DNA of 26,615 bases from Chlamydiota bacterium (GCA_011065065.1 JAAKFL010000006.1:1-26615); one strand, 5' to 3'; shown: positions 1 to 8,357, counted from the stretch's first letter. Notes: generated from the letters alone by a model not told the origin. Numbers and translations are program-made.

Positions 1-10
1 GCATATAAAT

Positions 11-85
11 CACCACAGAGGTCGCAGAGAACTCAGAGAGAATCTCATTATTTCTTTCTCTGTGTTCTCTGCGACCTCTGTGGTG
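11..85. repeat. Inverted repeat of CTCTGTG-type dispersed element
   Basis: Positions 11-40 and 56-85 are reverse complements over 30 bases with two mismatches, separated by 15 bases. Both arms are built from the heptamer CTCTGTG or its variants (CTCTGCG, CTCTGAG) spaced about ten bases apart. It lies just beyond the 3' end of the minus-strand gene ending at 160. A terminator role is possible, but there is no T-run after the stem on the minus strand. A related single-arm array lies at 2771-2809. Confidence 0.75.
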
Positions 86-159
86 AAATTATATTTTATC
101 AACAAATTTTCCAGCGGGAATTGTTGATATTTACCAAAACATCTGAAACTAAAAAACGT

Positions 160-624
160 TTACATATAGTCTTTCATATGAGGAGGCGCCATGCGGGTGA
201 ACATCTTTTTCTGCCACTCATCCTTTACCTGAGAAAAGTAATAGACCATAAAGACAAGGCCCAAGGAAAAATTAAACACAGACACGATCAATCCCAGTGT
301 CACCACTGTTCCTCCCCGCGTCCACCCCCAATACATCTTAGTTCCCCGTTTAAAAATAGGAAAATAATTGAATGTCAGCAATGTCACAATCCCCAAAGTG
401 ATGGTGCAAATTAACGATCCCACAGTCCAAAAAAAGGCGAGAATTGAAACCAGGCCACATCCCAACCTCAGTTTCCAAGTCACCTCTTTAATTGGTGGTT
501 GCTTAAATTTCGGAAACCTTTTTTCCTCTGACTCAAAAGTCTCCCCTTCATCAATAATGATGAACTCAGGCAACTTTCTTGGCTCTTGCTCTTCTTGATC
601 GTTTGGATGTTTAGGACTTGTCAT
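160..624 (-). CDS. Small membrane protein of unknown function
   Basis: 154 residues, not recognised. The first ~50 residues are charged, with many Glu, Lys and Pro, and look cytosolic. Residues about 52-86 are hydrophobic and long enough for two membrane passes (contains SILAFFWTVGSLI). A further hydrophobic segment lies at about 103-130 (contains FNFSLGLVFMVYYF). The charged C-terminus ends in APPHMKDYM. The start overlaps the sthA stop in an ATGA junction, so the two genes are translationally coupled and probably co-transcribed. The sequence gives no catalytic or binding motif, so beyond being a likely inner-membrane protein the role is open. Confidence 0.75.
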   Translation of the reverse strand: MTSPKHPNDQEEQEPRKLPEFIIIDEGETFESEEKRFPKFKQPPIKEVTWKLRLGCGLVSILAFFWTVGSLICTITLGIVTLLTFNYFPIFKRGTKMYWGWTRGGTVVTLGLIVSVFNFSLGLVFMVYYFSQVKDEWQKKMFTRMAPPHMKDYM

Positions 625-2018
625 CTTCTTCTCTTAATTTTATTGATCCCGTTCAGAGCAGCAATACGGTAACCCTCTGCATAGGTGGGATAATTGAATA
701 CTTGGTCAATAAAGTAATCAACGTGAGCCTTAAAGCCCATGGCCAATTGACCAATGTGGATCACCTCGGTAGCCCCCCTCCCAATCACATGGACCCCTAA
801 TAACTCAAGAGTCTCGGAGTGGAATAGGATCTTAAACATTCCTACATTACTTCCGGCAATGTGACTGCGAGCAATTTCATAATAGTAAGCTCGTCCCACT
901 TCATAGTGGAATCCCATATCGATCAAATCTTGCTCAGTATATCCGCAGCAAGAAATTGTTGGAATAGTATAAATACCCACCGGATAAAATGTGGGAAAAT
1001 GGTGCGTCTCAATTCCACACGCATGACGAGCCGCTAATCGCCCTTGCTCCATACTCGTCGAAGCCAAACAAGGCCCGCCCACAACATCTCCCACGGCATA
1101 AATATGAGAGACTTTTGTTTGGAACAACGCGTTCACAGGGATATAACCTCTTGGACTTATGGCTAACCCTGCATTTTCAATGCTTAAGTTCTCGATATTT
1201 GCAAGACGGCCTAAAGCAAAAAGGAGAGTATCCGCTTCTAACGACGTTCCATCTTCAAAACGAACATGAGCGCGGTCGTTGACCCGCTTAATTTCCGCAG
1301 GAATTTTTTTTCCTTTAAATCTGAGCCCTAAATTTGTCAAAGCCGTTTGCAGATGAATCCCGATTTCGTGGTCGAGAAGAGGAAGCATATGATCTTTTTT
1401 ATCGATCACCGTCACCTCAGTGCCGAGAGCGGAAAAGAAGCTCGCATACTCAGACCCGATGATTCCACCCCCAAGAACCAACATTGATTGAGGAACTTTA
1501 TCAATGGAAAGTAATCGGGTTGAATCGAGAATCACATGATCATCAAATTCTAGGTCCGGAGGATTCCGCGGTTTCGAACCAGTAGCAATGATAAATTTAT
1601 CAGCATAAATTTGATAGCAAAGCCGACCATCTTCACCGGTCACAATTACCATATTTTTATTCTCAAATCGAGCTGAACCAATGATAAACCGGATGTCGTT
1701 CTTTCGGAACTGACGTGTGATGATTTTCCCTTGTTCTTCGATCACGCTATTTAAACGGAAGTTAAGATCATTAATGGTCACTTCCTTCATGGGGAAGTCC
1801 TTACCATAAATCACTCGCTGATGAAATCCGGTAAGATCCACGATCGCTTCGCGTAGAGTTTTTGAAGGGATCGTCCCAGAATAAAGACAAGCTCCGCCAG
1901 GTTTACCGTCTTTCTCAACGACAACCACCTTCTTGCCAAGCTTGGCAGCTTGAATCGCTGCTTTTTGCCCTGCTGGCCCTGATCCTATGATGACTACATC
2001 GACCTGAAGCTCTTCCAT
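621..2018 (-). CDS. sthA: Soluble pyridine nucleotide transhydrogenase (SthA)
   Basis: 465 residues. Transfers hydride between NADPH and NAD+, balancing the two cofactor pools in the cytosol. The FAD-binding motif GSGPAG is at about residues 12-17. The next diagnostic region reads GGACLYSGTIPSK: lipoamide dehydrogenases have a CxxxxC redox pair here, whereas SthA proteins have G-TIPSK without the pair, as seen here. A second Rossmann motif, GGGIIGSEYASFF, lies near residue 180, and the C-terminal dimerisation part contains FNYPTYAEGYRIAALNG, very close to E. coli SthA. An AGGAGAGG ribosome site precedes the ATG. The downstream membrane protein overlaps it by four bases. The alternative annotation as lpdA is argued against by the missing cysteine pair. 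Confidence 0.9.
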   Translation of the reverse strand: MEELQVDVVIIGSGPAGQKAAIQAAKLGKKVVVVEKDGKPGGACLYSGTIPSKTLREAIVDLTGFHQRVIYGKDFPMKEVTINDLNFRLNSVIEEQGKIITRQFRKNDIRFIIGSARFENKNMVIVTGEDGRLCYQIYADKFIIATGSKPRNPPDLEFDDHVILDSTRLLSIDKVPQSMLVLGGGIIGSEYASFFSALGTEVTVIDKKDHMLPLLDHEIGIHLQTALTNLGLRFKGKKIPAEIKRVNDRAHVRFEDGTSLEADTLLFALGRLANIENLSIENAGLAISPRGYIPVNALFQTKVSHIYAVGDVVGGPCLASTSMEQGRLAARHACGIETHHFPTFYPVGIYTIPTISCCGYTEQDLIDMGFHYEVGRAYYYEIARSHIAGSNVGMFKILFHSETLELLGVHVIGRGATEVIHIGQLAMGFKAHVDYFIDQVFNYPTYAEGYRIAALNGINKIKRRR

Positions 2019-2146
2019 TCCAATCCTCTCCTAGTCTCATTATCTCAAAAAATGACCATAGCGTCAAAACAAAATAACTAATTCGGTGTCAGGGAGAAGC
2101 AAATCTTGAGCTCTAACCCCACTAGATTCGTTCTCAACCTTACAAA

Positions 2147-2175
2147 TTCAAATTATTCTTAAATTACATTATAAT
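2147..2175 (+). promoter_or_regulatory. Candidate sigma70-type promoter
   Basis: TTCAAA (2147-2152), a 17-base spacer and a perfect TATAAT (2170-2175) precede the plus-strand gene at 2196. The predicted start near 2182 would leave a leader of only about 14 bases, just enough to hold the GAGGG ribosome site at 2183-2187. The divergent sthA gene starts at 2018; I see no convincing promoter for it in the AT-rich gap. Confidence 0.4.
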
Positions 2176-2195
2176 AGGTATAGAGGGAAAATATC

Positions 2196-2666
2196 ATGGC
2201 TAAGATTGATTTTCATAAAGTTGAGCGCTATTTTGACTCCGGTATGGCCGAAATGGAGATCGAACAACTTCTCTATCTCGCCGAAATCGCCAGCACCCTT
2301 GGAATAGTTCAAGAGGAAGAATCGCCGAAACAACGTAAATCCCCAGAACAAATCAAACACGAACGGGCCATGTTACTCATCAATACTAAACGGGAAATCA
2401 AGTTCATGGCCTCTGTCCGCCGTGATCTGATAAATGAGTTGGGAATCGACCGCGCCATGGCAAAAAAGCTTTTTGAAGATCCCAGTAATGTCGGAGATAA
2501 AGAGGCAGAGGAAATTCAAAAAATCCGCGATAAAGTAAGAAGCTTTCGAGACGAAATCCGAAAAAGCTTAATGGACGCGGAAGTCGAAGAAACCATTGAT
2601 CAAAAGATCAAAGAATCAAAATATAAACGCTTTAACATCCGAGATCATTGGCTTCCCTTAGAGTAA
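2196..2666 (+). CDS. Small charged helical protein of unknown function
   Basis: 156 residues, not recognised. No signal peptide or membrane segment. The sequence is rich in Glu, Lys and Arg and predicted mostly helical. Residues about 3-36 contain an amphipathic stretch (MEIEQLLYLAEIASTLGI), followed by a charged linker (EEESPKQRKSPEQIK), a middle region with the phrase MASVRRDLINELGIDRAM, and a highly charged C-terminal helix that could form a coiled coil. It has its own plausible promoter and a GAGGG ribosome site nine bases before the ATG. It is a lone plus-strand gene facing the minus-strand 757-residue gene, with two repeats between them. It could be a regulator, chaperone or secreted protein; nothing decides between these. 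Confidence 0.75.
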   Translation: MAKIDFHKVERYFDSGMAEMEIEQLLYLAEIASTLGIVQEEESPKQRKSPEQIKHERAMLLINTKREIKFMASVRRDLINELGIDRAMAKKLFEDPSNVGDKEAEEIQKIRDKVRSFRDEIRKSLMDAEVEETIDQKIKESKYKRFNIRDHWLPLE

Positions 2667-2673
2667 ACCTAGT

Positions 2674-2744
2674 ACCCGATCAATTTAGTATTGACAATTT
2701 GGGCTGCGTCAAAGCCCAAATTGTCAATACTAAATTGATCGGGT
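2674..2744. repeat. Perfect 32-bp inverted repeat (long hairpin)
   Basis: Arms 2674-2705 and 2713-2744 are exact reverse complements over 32 bases with a 7-base loop (GCGTCAA). It begins seven bases after the stop of the plus-strand gene at 2196. No T-run follows on either side, and the stem is far longer than a usual intrinsic terminator. A dispersed palindromic element serving as a two-way terminator is the simplest reading. Confidence 0.9.
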
Positions 2745-2770
2745 AATATGGTGTTGATTTAAAAAATAAC

Positions 2771-2809
2771 CTCTGTGTTCCTCTGTGCTCTTCTCTGTGT
2801 ATCTCTGTG
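2771..2809. repeat. CTCTGTG periodic array (single arm)
   Basis: Four CTCTGTG heptamers recur at roughly ten-base spacing within 39 bases. It is the same motif family as the inverted repeat at 11-85, but without an opposing arm nearby. It lies 27 bases past the perfect hairpin, in the gap between two convergent genes. Confidence 0.75.
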
Positions 2810-2854
2810 AAAAAAAAATTAGAGAACTGTTGAGCAAGTCAAGTGATCTACTCA

Positions 2855-5128
2855 CTAGCGTAGTCCAATTTCTTTCAAGATACGTTTCTTATAGTCTTTG
2901 GTTTTTTCTACCTTTCCAGGATACTTCCAATCCTCAGAATGCCTCTCAACCGACATAGCAATCTTCTTTCGAAGTTCGCGGTCTATCGCATAATTGACTG
3001 CCGCAAGGCTAACCGCAGGATCATTTTGTGTACGAAAAACTGCTTTCGAAGGGTAACAGTCATTCACGTAGTTGGTAAACTTTTCAATGATTTCCAAAGG
3101 TGTATCTGAGTCTCTAATTTTGAGATCCTCAATAATCGCCTTCTGCAATCGAGACCTTGCCTTTTTTTGACTTCGATTCAATTTTGGTGTTTTCCCATAA
3201 TTGGGAATCACTCCTCTTTCTTTCATTTCAATCACATAATCAGTTGAAAGAATGAGCTTAAGAGCTTCATCTTCACCAATCTTGGGCGTCGTATCAATTT
3301 TATCAATAAATTTATTCAGTGAAGAATATAAAAATGAAAAAGTACCCGCTGAAGCCCCAATCAAGAAACCTCCTATCACAATCCCAATTCCTCCTGTAAG
3401 AATGGTAATCCCATAACCCGCAGCTAAGACCACACCTGCTCCCGCACCTGAAGCTGCAAGAGCTACCGCACGCGCAACCCTTTTACGAGTTGTCTTTGCG
3501 GTTACGACTTCCTTTGTCCACTTCTTGACCTCTTTCCAATTGAAACGAATAGAAGCCTTTAACTTTGGCTTTTTACCCTTTCTCTTAGACTTCAATGCCT
3601 CTTCGTAAGCCTCAGAGAGAAATTCTTTATGGGCCATTTTTTTGTAATTTTTACTGCTTTCGACTCCCAATCTCACCTGCTTATTGAATAATGGAGCTCC
3701 ACGTCTTCGCAAATCAGCCAGGGATTTTTCAAAAGTAGTAAGTCCAGACCCTCTTTGCAAATCAATCGTCTCATTTAAAAAAGTTAAACCTTGGTCGTCC
3801 AAAAAGGTTTTCGCATTGACATCTCCTTTTTTACTCAGATGCCAAATATTTCGAAAGAGATCACTCAACTCTAGATAATACAAAGATTCATCGGTCACAA
3901 CTGTTGGGGCAAAAGACTTGTTCGCTTCAATAGCAAGAAACTCCATCAAATCCCCAAACTTTTGTGTCAATTCAGCGTCATTGGCAGCTGCCACCATCAA
4001 AGAAATTCCCTCAACCATAAATTGAGCCTGATCGGGAAACTGATGGGCCCAATGCATAAAATCCTCAACCAAAGTTTCGGTCGGAAACTTTTTACCTGTT
4101 TGGATAACGTTCAAAAAATTATCCAAGAGGTCGCTATGAGTGGTGGAATAACCTGATTCGACACATTTTTTTCGAAATTGTAGTTCCAACGGAGTCAATA
4201 TCCGGATTTCCGAAAAGGGATCAAGTGAGACACGTTTATTTGAAGCTCCAGTATACTCAAATAACTCATTAAACTCCTTTTGAAGACTATCAATTCTGTC
4301 AAAGAGGGGCTGTTTATCCTCAACTTCACCCACAAGTTCCAAACCTTGTACCAACATCATTTGAAGTTGTTTTTCACGAAGATTTGCCCGTTTTTCCTCA
4401 ATCTTTCGAATTTCTCCTTTCACTGCAGAAAGATGCCGTTGCAAATTTTTTATATTTTTTTTATCTGTTTCATGCCGAAGATTATCCTCAAGTTCATTTT
4501 TCATTGAAACGTACTGATAAAGTTCTTCTCGAAGATTTCTTCTCTCAGCTTTTATCAACTGAACCTGACTTTCAAAGTCTCTCACTTTTGGGAGAAAATC
4601 ATGAGATCTCATCAACGGCTGATTCTTTTCAAGAAACGTCCAAGCATGAATATCTAAAATCTCGGCAAATTCCCGTTCAGATTTCGCCATTTCTTGAATC
4701 CTCTGCAACTCCTTATGAGTCGACCCCATCAAAGATTCTTTCAATTTATGATTCACATCTTTACGTGCTCTTTCTATTTGCCCCTTCTGAAGTTTAAGTT
4801 CTCGTGTCCTCGGTAACTCATGCACTTTCACGGCCAATAATTTCAGTTGAATGTTCAATGCCGCTTTTTCAAGATAGAGAACTCTCACCTTCTGAGCGCT
4901 TAAATCCTTTCTCTCCATCCCCCGAAGATCATTCTTAACCGACTGAATTTTAGTGGCCAATTGACTGATCTCCTGGCAAAGTGCTCGCTCTTCAGCTGTC
5001 AACTCCGACTTAAGCCTCTTATCCTCACCAACTAAAGCTGAATCTCTATAGGCTCGATTTAAATTCAGAGTTACCCGATCGATATCCTTGAAAATTTGCT
5101 CTGAATAAACACTACCATGACTATCCAT
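2855..5128 (-). CDS. Large coiled-coil protein with glycine-rich membrane hairpin
   Basis: 757 residues, no family recognised. Residues about 20-290 are heptad-like and rich in Lys, Glu and Leu (for example ERRNLREELYQYV), indicating long coiled coils. A mixed helical middle follows. At about residues 553-600 lie two closely spaced hydrophobic Gly/Ala/Ile-rich segments (AASGAGAGVVLAAGYGI and TGGIGIVIGGFLIGA) separated by a very short turn. The C-terminal ~150 residues are basic and soluble. A paired hydrophobic hairpin within a coiled-coil protein is the general architecture of chlamydial inclusion-membrane (Inc) proteins, though in most Incs the hairpin is nearer the N-terminus. There is no signal peptide. 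A GGAG site sits before the ATG. A host-membrane-inserted type III substrate is a reasonable guess, not a finding. Confidence 0.8.
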   Translation of the reverse strand: MDSHGSVYSEQIFKDIDRVTLNLNRAYRDSALVGEDKRLKSELTAEERALCQEISQLATKIQSVKNDLRGMERKDLSAQKVRVLYLEKAALNIQLKLLAVKVHELPRTRELKLQKGQIERARKDVNHKLKESLMGSTHKELQRIQEMAKSEREFAEILDIHAWTFLEKNQPLMRSHDFLPKVRDFESQVQLIKAERRNLREELYQYVSMKNELEDNLRHETDKKNIKNLQRHLSAVKGEIRKIEEKRANLREKQLQMMLVQGLELVGEVEDKQPLFDRIDSLQKEFNELFEYTGASNKRVSLDPFSEIRILTPLELQFRKKCVESGYSTTHSDLLDNFLNVIQTGKKFPTETLVEDFMHWAHQFPDQAQFMVEGISLMVAAANDAELTQKFGDLMEFLAIEANKSFAPTVVTDESLYYLELSDLFRNIWHLSKKGDVNAKTFLDDQGLTFLNETIDLQRGSGLTTFEKSLADLRRRGAPLFNKQVRLGVESSKNYKKMAHKEFLSEAYEEALKSKRKGKKPKLKASIRFNWKEVKKWTKEVVTAKTTRKRVARAVALAASGAGAGVVLAAGYGITILTGGIGIVIGGFLIGASAGTFSFLYSSLNKFIDKIDTTPKIGEDEALKLILSTDYVIEMKERGVIPNYGKTPKLNRSQKKARSRLQKAIIEDLKIRDSDTPLEIIEKFTNYVNDCYPSKAVFRTQNDPAVSLAAVNYAIDRELRKKIAMSVERHSEDWKYPGKVEKTKDYKKRILKEIGLR

Positions 5129-5342
5129 AACTATCTCCGAATTAAAATAATAATTATAATAAACTACACTTCTAAGTTACTATTATACCATACTATAAAT
5201 TAAATTTTTTAATAACCTTAGAATAAAAATTAATACATATAAATCATTAGCTCTCTGTACCTTGGATTTTAATTGTAAAGAAAGATTATTTTGTGATAGG
5301 ATTATTCCATATCAATTACTGAACAGGTTTAGGAGAAAATCG
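5129..5342. promoter_or_regulatory. AT-rich divergent intergenic region
   Basis: 214 bases between the divergently transcribed coiled-coil gene and rpmB, strongly AT-rich. On the minus strand a TATAAT lies at 5187-5182, about 54 bases before the ATG at 5128, without a good -35 box. On the plus strand rpmB has an AGGAG site at 5331-5335. I see no RNA gene or operator here. Confidence 0.4.
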
Positions 5343-5657
5343 ATGCAAAAGTGTGCAAAACCTAAGAAAAAACAGCTTGTCAAGGGTAAAAAGTGTCAAG
5401 TTACCGGAAAGGGGCCTAAAAGGGGTCATACCTATGCGATTCGTGGTATAGCGAAGAAGAAGAAAGGGATTGGTCTTAAGATTACAGGGAAGACGAAACG
5501 CTCATTCAAGCCAAATGTTCAGAAGAAGCGATTCTGGCTTCCAGAGGAAAAGCGTTTTGTGACGTTAAAGCTTTCCACAGCTGCTATGCGTACGATTGAA
5601 AAGCGTGGCATCGGCGCAATTGTCAAAGACATGCGTACTCAAGGTTATAAGATCTAA
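5343..5657 (+). CDS. rpmB: Ribosomal protein bL28
   Basis: 104 residues from the chosen ATG. A component of the large ribosomal subunit. The core reads CQVTGKGPKRGHTYAIRGIA followed by KKKKGIGLKITGKTKRSF, matching the chlamydial L28 pattern (CALTGRKPRRG, then a KKKKGIGLK run). The C-terminal part contains RFVTLKLSTAAMRTIEKRG. It carries about 15 extra basic N-terminal residues compared with Chlamydia L28. AGGAG lies seven bases before this ATG, so I reject a longer reading from an upstream TTG at 5262. The gene stands alone on plus between two long minus-strand genes that look like host-interaction proteins, separated from other ribosomal genes. Confidence 0.93.
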   Translation: MQKCAKPKKKQLVKGKKCQVTGKGPKRGHTYAIRGIAKKKKGIGLKITGKTKRSFKPNVQKKRFWLPEEKRFVTLKLSTAAMRTIEKRGIGAIVKDMRTQGYKI

Positions 5658-5690
5658 AAAATGGGCGTTCTTTTGAACGCCTACCATTTT
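5657..5690. terminator. Bidirectional intrinsic terminator
   Basis: GGCGTTC (5664-5670), a TTTT loop, then GAACGCC (5675-5681). The stem extends outward with AAAATGG pairing to CCATTTT, so each strand has an A-run before and a T-run after the stem. It starts at the rpmB stop and overlaps the last codons of the convergent minus-strand gene, serving both. Confidence 0.75.
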
Positions 5691-8137
5691 GTTGAGGACC
5701 TGAACCTCGGTTCACATTCCTGTGACAATTTCCACAAATCTTTAGATAATGATTCTTTTTTCATAGAACTTTTCACATCCGATCTTAATCGAGATCGATG
5801 ATCTGACTGGCAGATCATTTGCCAACGATGAAAATCTTTAAATATTTTGCCTAAGGCATCAAGTTTGGAATAGTTAATATGGTGAAGATCTGAGTTCCTC
5901 ATGTTTTCATTAAGAGAAAAAAGATCCTGAGAAATAATCGTGATGCAAGGACAAATTTGACGTCCGTATTCAGTCATCCATTTCATATGTTGACGAATTT
6001 TTTGATAATTATGACTCATATCCAAGTCAACGTCTAATTTTGCTTTGATTTTTTTATGGCGAACACTCACATGTCTCCAAGTTTTCTTCAATTGTTGAAT
6101 TTGCGAAGAATCGAAAGCGCTATAAAGCGCATAAGTTGAGTGGAAGTCACCTCCTTCATAGCAGACTTGACAAAGAGAAATAAAAAAATCAATCAGACCA
6201 GCTCGCCCATGAGAAGCCAATTCGGGGTTCAAAATCTTGACTGCCGTGAACTTAGATAATCGATTAAACTCGGTGATCACATTATTCACGGTCGAATCAC
6301 ACCCAGGATGATTTAACCAATTGAGACTCATAAAATCATCAAAAGAAATCGAAGAAAATATTTCGATGGCATAATTTCTGAGATCAGTAGCGATCAATCT
6401 CAGATCATCTTGATAGTTATCATGATTTTCTGCTTTATCAAGGACTTCTTCAAATTCAATCTTAATTCTGGGACTTGAAGAACTGTTTTCTTCTTCAACA
6501 CTCAAATTCGATATAGACATCTTAACTTGATAAGCATAAGAAAATTTTTTATAGGCCTTTGAATCACAATCGGACAATTTTTTCATAACATTTTCTAATA
6601 GATTTTTATGGAGATCAAACTCTTTATTCGTCGCGCGATATTTTAACCAAAAAGTTAACAAAGATAATAAGCTGTCTCTGAGTTCACTTGACTCTATTTG
6701 ATCCTGAATCTTTTGGAGTAAGATTTTTGTGGTTGTAAAATGGGAATAAGAGTAAACAATCTTCGAGATGTTTTCTGAAACTTTTTCAGGTTCACGTTTG
6801 AGTAATTCGAGCATGTCATGTGCAAATTGCTTTTCTTTTGCGACATGCAATTCCGAATTTAAGAAATCGAGGAATTCTTTCGAACGCTCGCTTTCGATTT
6901 CCACCTGTAACATTTTTCTGATAATCGATTCGAGTCGGAACACATACTGGGGGTGCATTTGAACGAACAAGCCGGTGAATAAGAAAATGCGCCGCGTCTC
7001 CCGACTTGATGGTTCAAGCTTTGCCATTTTAAGGAGTTTCTCAAAAAGTCTTTGAATTGAAAAAAACCTGCCATTTTCCATGATATGGCTAATAATTTTT
7101 CTTTTATGATTTGTCCCTGATTTTTCACGAATCGCCTTCACATATTTTAGATGGTTGTGAACATCCTCCATTAAGAGTTCACTCAATTTTTCAGATTCTG
7201 AATTCTGTATGATCTGATTGATGATCGGAGTCAAATGAGGCCCAGCAGCTAATTTCAAAGTTAAAATGAGTTCCGAAGTATTAGAACCTTCAGCATATTT
7301 GGTAAATAGCCGCATATATGGTTTCTCAACAATTTCGAACATTTCTTTTGTTAAAAGTGGAAGTAAGAATAGGAGCTGCTGATCATCGAGCAGGCTTACT
7401 GAAGCAAAAAAGAACGATTGATCCACCTGTTTGAATGAAGTCAGAAGGATTTTCACACCTTCCTCAAACCTTTGAGCCATAAAAAGCTTATACTCCTTCC
7501 AAAAACTTCTAAAATAGGGAGCATGAGATTCATTAGAGTTACCCGTAATAAAAAATTTCAAATCAAAATGTAAAGCATTGAAAAAAGGTTTCAGACTGTC
7601 AAAGGTTAGATAATCCTCGAGAATGGTGAGAATATTTTGAGCACTCTCTTTTCTCATTTTTGATTCCATGGCTTGAACAATAAAACTGGGAACCTCATCA
7701 TTTAAGAGTTCCATAATATTAAAAGCGATAGCAAAAGCAGATTGTATGGAAATAGACGAAAAGAAACGCGTCGTGTCTTGTTCTGTCAGGGTTTTTATAA
7801 GTAAATGGGAATACTCAGGAATTTGAGTGAAAACAAATTCTCTTCCTTTAGCATCTAACTTTGGGAAGGCCATTTCAAGTAGTGTTAACTCATCATCAGA
7901 AGGCTCCCAAAACGTTTTTTTAAACGCTAGAAAGGCTTTAGAATCAAGTTTTGTCGAGTCAAGGCGATTGATCTGTTTGACCCAATATTTAACCCTTCGC
8001 TCTTGCGAAACCGTATTGATATGAATAGAAACTCTCGAAATCTGAGAATCAAACAAATCAGGAAAAAAATTATCAACTTTTGGGGGCCTCCATGATACGA
8101 GAGACAATCTTCTGCTTAGATGAGAATTTTTGATCAT
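5681..8137 (-). CDS. Large helical protein with C-terminal RasGEF (CDC25-type) domain, candidate effector
   Basis: 818 residues. Residues about 1-570 are helical with no family I recognise. Residues about 575-770 match the eukaryotic Ras guanine-nucleotide exchange (CDC25 homology) domain in order: a start like ATDLRNYAIEIFSSI with a following LNW; then VITEFNRLSKFTAVKIL near 620-640; then a helix with LIDFFISLCQVCYEGGDFHS; then LKKTW at about 682 (eukaryotic R-LKKTW); then NYQKIRQHM near 709; then CPCITIISQDLFSL near 735; and finally HHINYSKLDALGKIFKDFHR, matching the INFSKR-type helix of SOS. Such domains exchange GDP for GTP on Ras-family proteins, which this organism is unlikely to need itself. 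In Legionella a RasGEF protein (LegG2) is a secreted effector. No signal peptide or membrane segment; a GTAGGTA site precedes the ATG. The gene lies next to a transposase element and near a T3SS chaperone. The domain call is firm by pattern; secretion is inferred. Confidence 0.82.
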   Translation of the reverse strand: MIKNSHLSRRLSLVSWRPPKVDNFFPDLFDSQISRVSIHINTVSQERRVKYWVKQINRLDSTKLDSKAFLAFKKTFWEPSDDELTLLEMAFPKLDAKGREFVFTQIPEYSHLLIKTLTEQDTTRFFSSISIQSAFAIAFNIMELLNDEVPSFIVQAMESKMRKESAQNILTILEDYLTFDSLKPFFNALHFDLKFFITGNSNESHAPYFRSFWKEYKLFMAQRFEEGVKILLTSFKQVDQSFFFASVSLLDDQQLLFLLPLLTKEMFEIVEKPYMRLFTKYAEGSNTSELILTLKLAAGPHLTPIINQIIQNSESEKLSELLMEDVHNHLKYVKAIREKSGTNHKRKIISHIMENGRFFSIQRLFEKLLKMAKLEPSSRETRRIFLFTGLFVQMHPQYVFRLESIIRKMLQVEIESERSKEFLDFLNSELHVAKEKQFAHDMLELLKREPEKVSENISKIVYSYSHFTTTKILLQKIQDQIESSELRDSLLSLLTFWLKYRATNKEFDLHKNLLENVMKKLSDCDSKAYKKFSYAYQVKMSISNLSVEEENSSSSPRIKIEFEEVLDKAENHDNYQDDLRLIATDLRNYAIEIFSSISFDDFMSLNWLNHPGCDSTVNNVITEFNRLSKFTAVKILNPELASHGRAGLIDFFISLCQVCYEGGDFHSTYALYSAFDSSQIQQLKKTWRHVSVRHKKIKAKLDVDLDMSHNYQKIRQHMKWMTEYGRQICPCITIISQDLFSLNENMRNSDLHHINYSKLDALGKIFKDFHRWQMICQSDHRSRLRSDVKSSMKKESLSKDLWKLSQECEPRFRSSTKW

Positions 8138-8207
8138 TGCTACCTACTTTTTTTTAAATCAGATAATAGGCACTATAATAATTTTTAAAAATGTAAATTT
8201 TGCGTAT

Positions 8208-8357
8208 AATTTGGAGTAAATCAATCCTTTGATTTCTTCATTTTTCCTAAAACGGTGAAACGCTTCCTTGCGATAGCAATTTCACATGCCCCAATGATTT
8301 TGGAATATGAAATTTGCTTCGCAAATGAAGAAATCGAAGAATCGATTTACTCCAAAT
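8208..8357. repeat. Palindromic REP-like repeat, left copy
   Basis: About 150 bases forming nested inverted repeats. The outer arms, 8208-8239 and 8327-8357, pair with about three mismatches. An inner pair is TTGCGATAGCAATTTCACAT against ATATGAAATTTGCTTCGCAA. The right part recurs directly in the right copy. Confidence 0.7.

Noticed and set aside
11..85. CRISPR array
   Set aside because: Only two mirrored arms, no regularly spaced direct repeats and no cas genes in the window.
621..2018. Annotation as dihydrolipoamide dehydrogenase
   Set aside because: The redox-active CxxxxC pair is absent, and the C-terminal sequence follows SthA.
4384..4797. 137-residue plus-strand open frame
   Set aside because: It is antisense to the coiled-coil region of the 757-residue gene and its composition mirrors that gene.
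5262..5342. Upstream TTG extension of rpmB
   Set aside because: The extra residues are not L28-like, and a good AGGAG site sits before the internal ATG.
6859..7128. 89-residue minus-strand frame
   Set aside because: It is an alternate frame within the 818-residue RasGEF gene, without support of its own.
8138..8207. tRNA or other stable RNA gene near the transposase element
   Set aside because: No TpsiC-like GTTCRANYC sequence or cloverleaf pairing was found here or in the other gaps.
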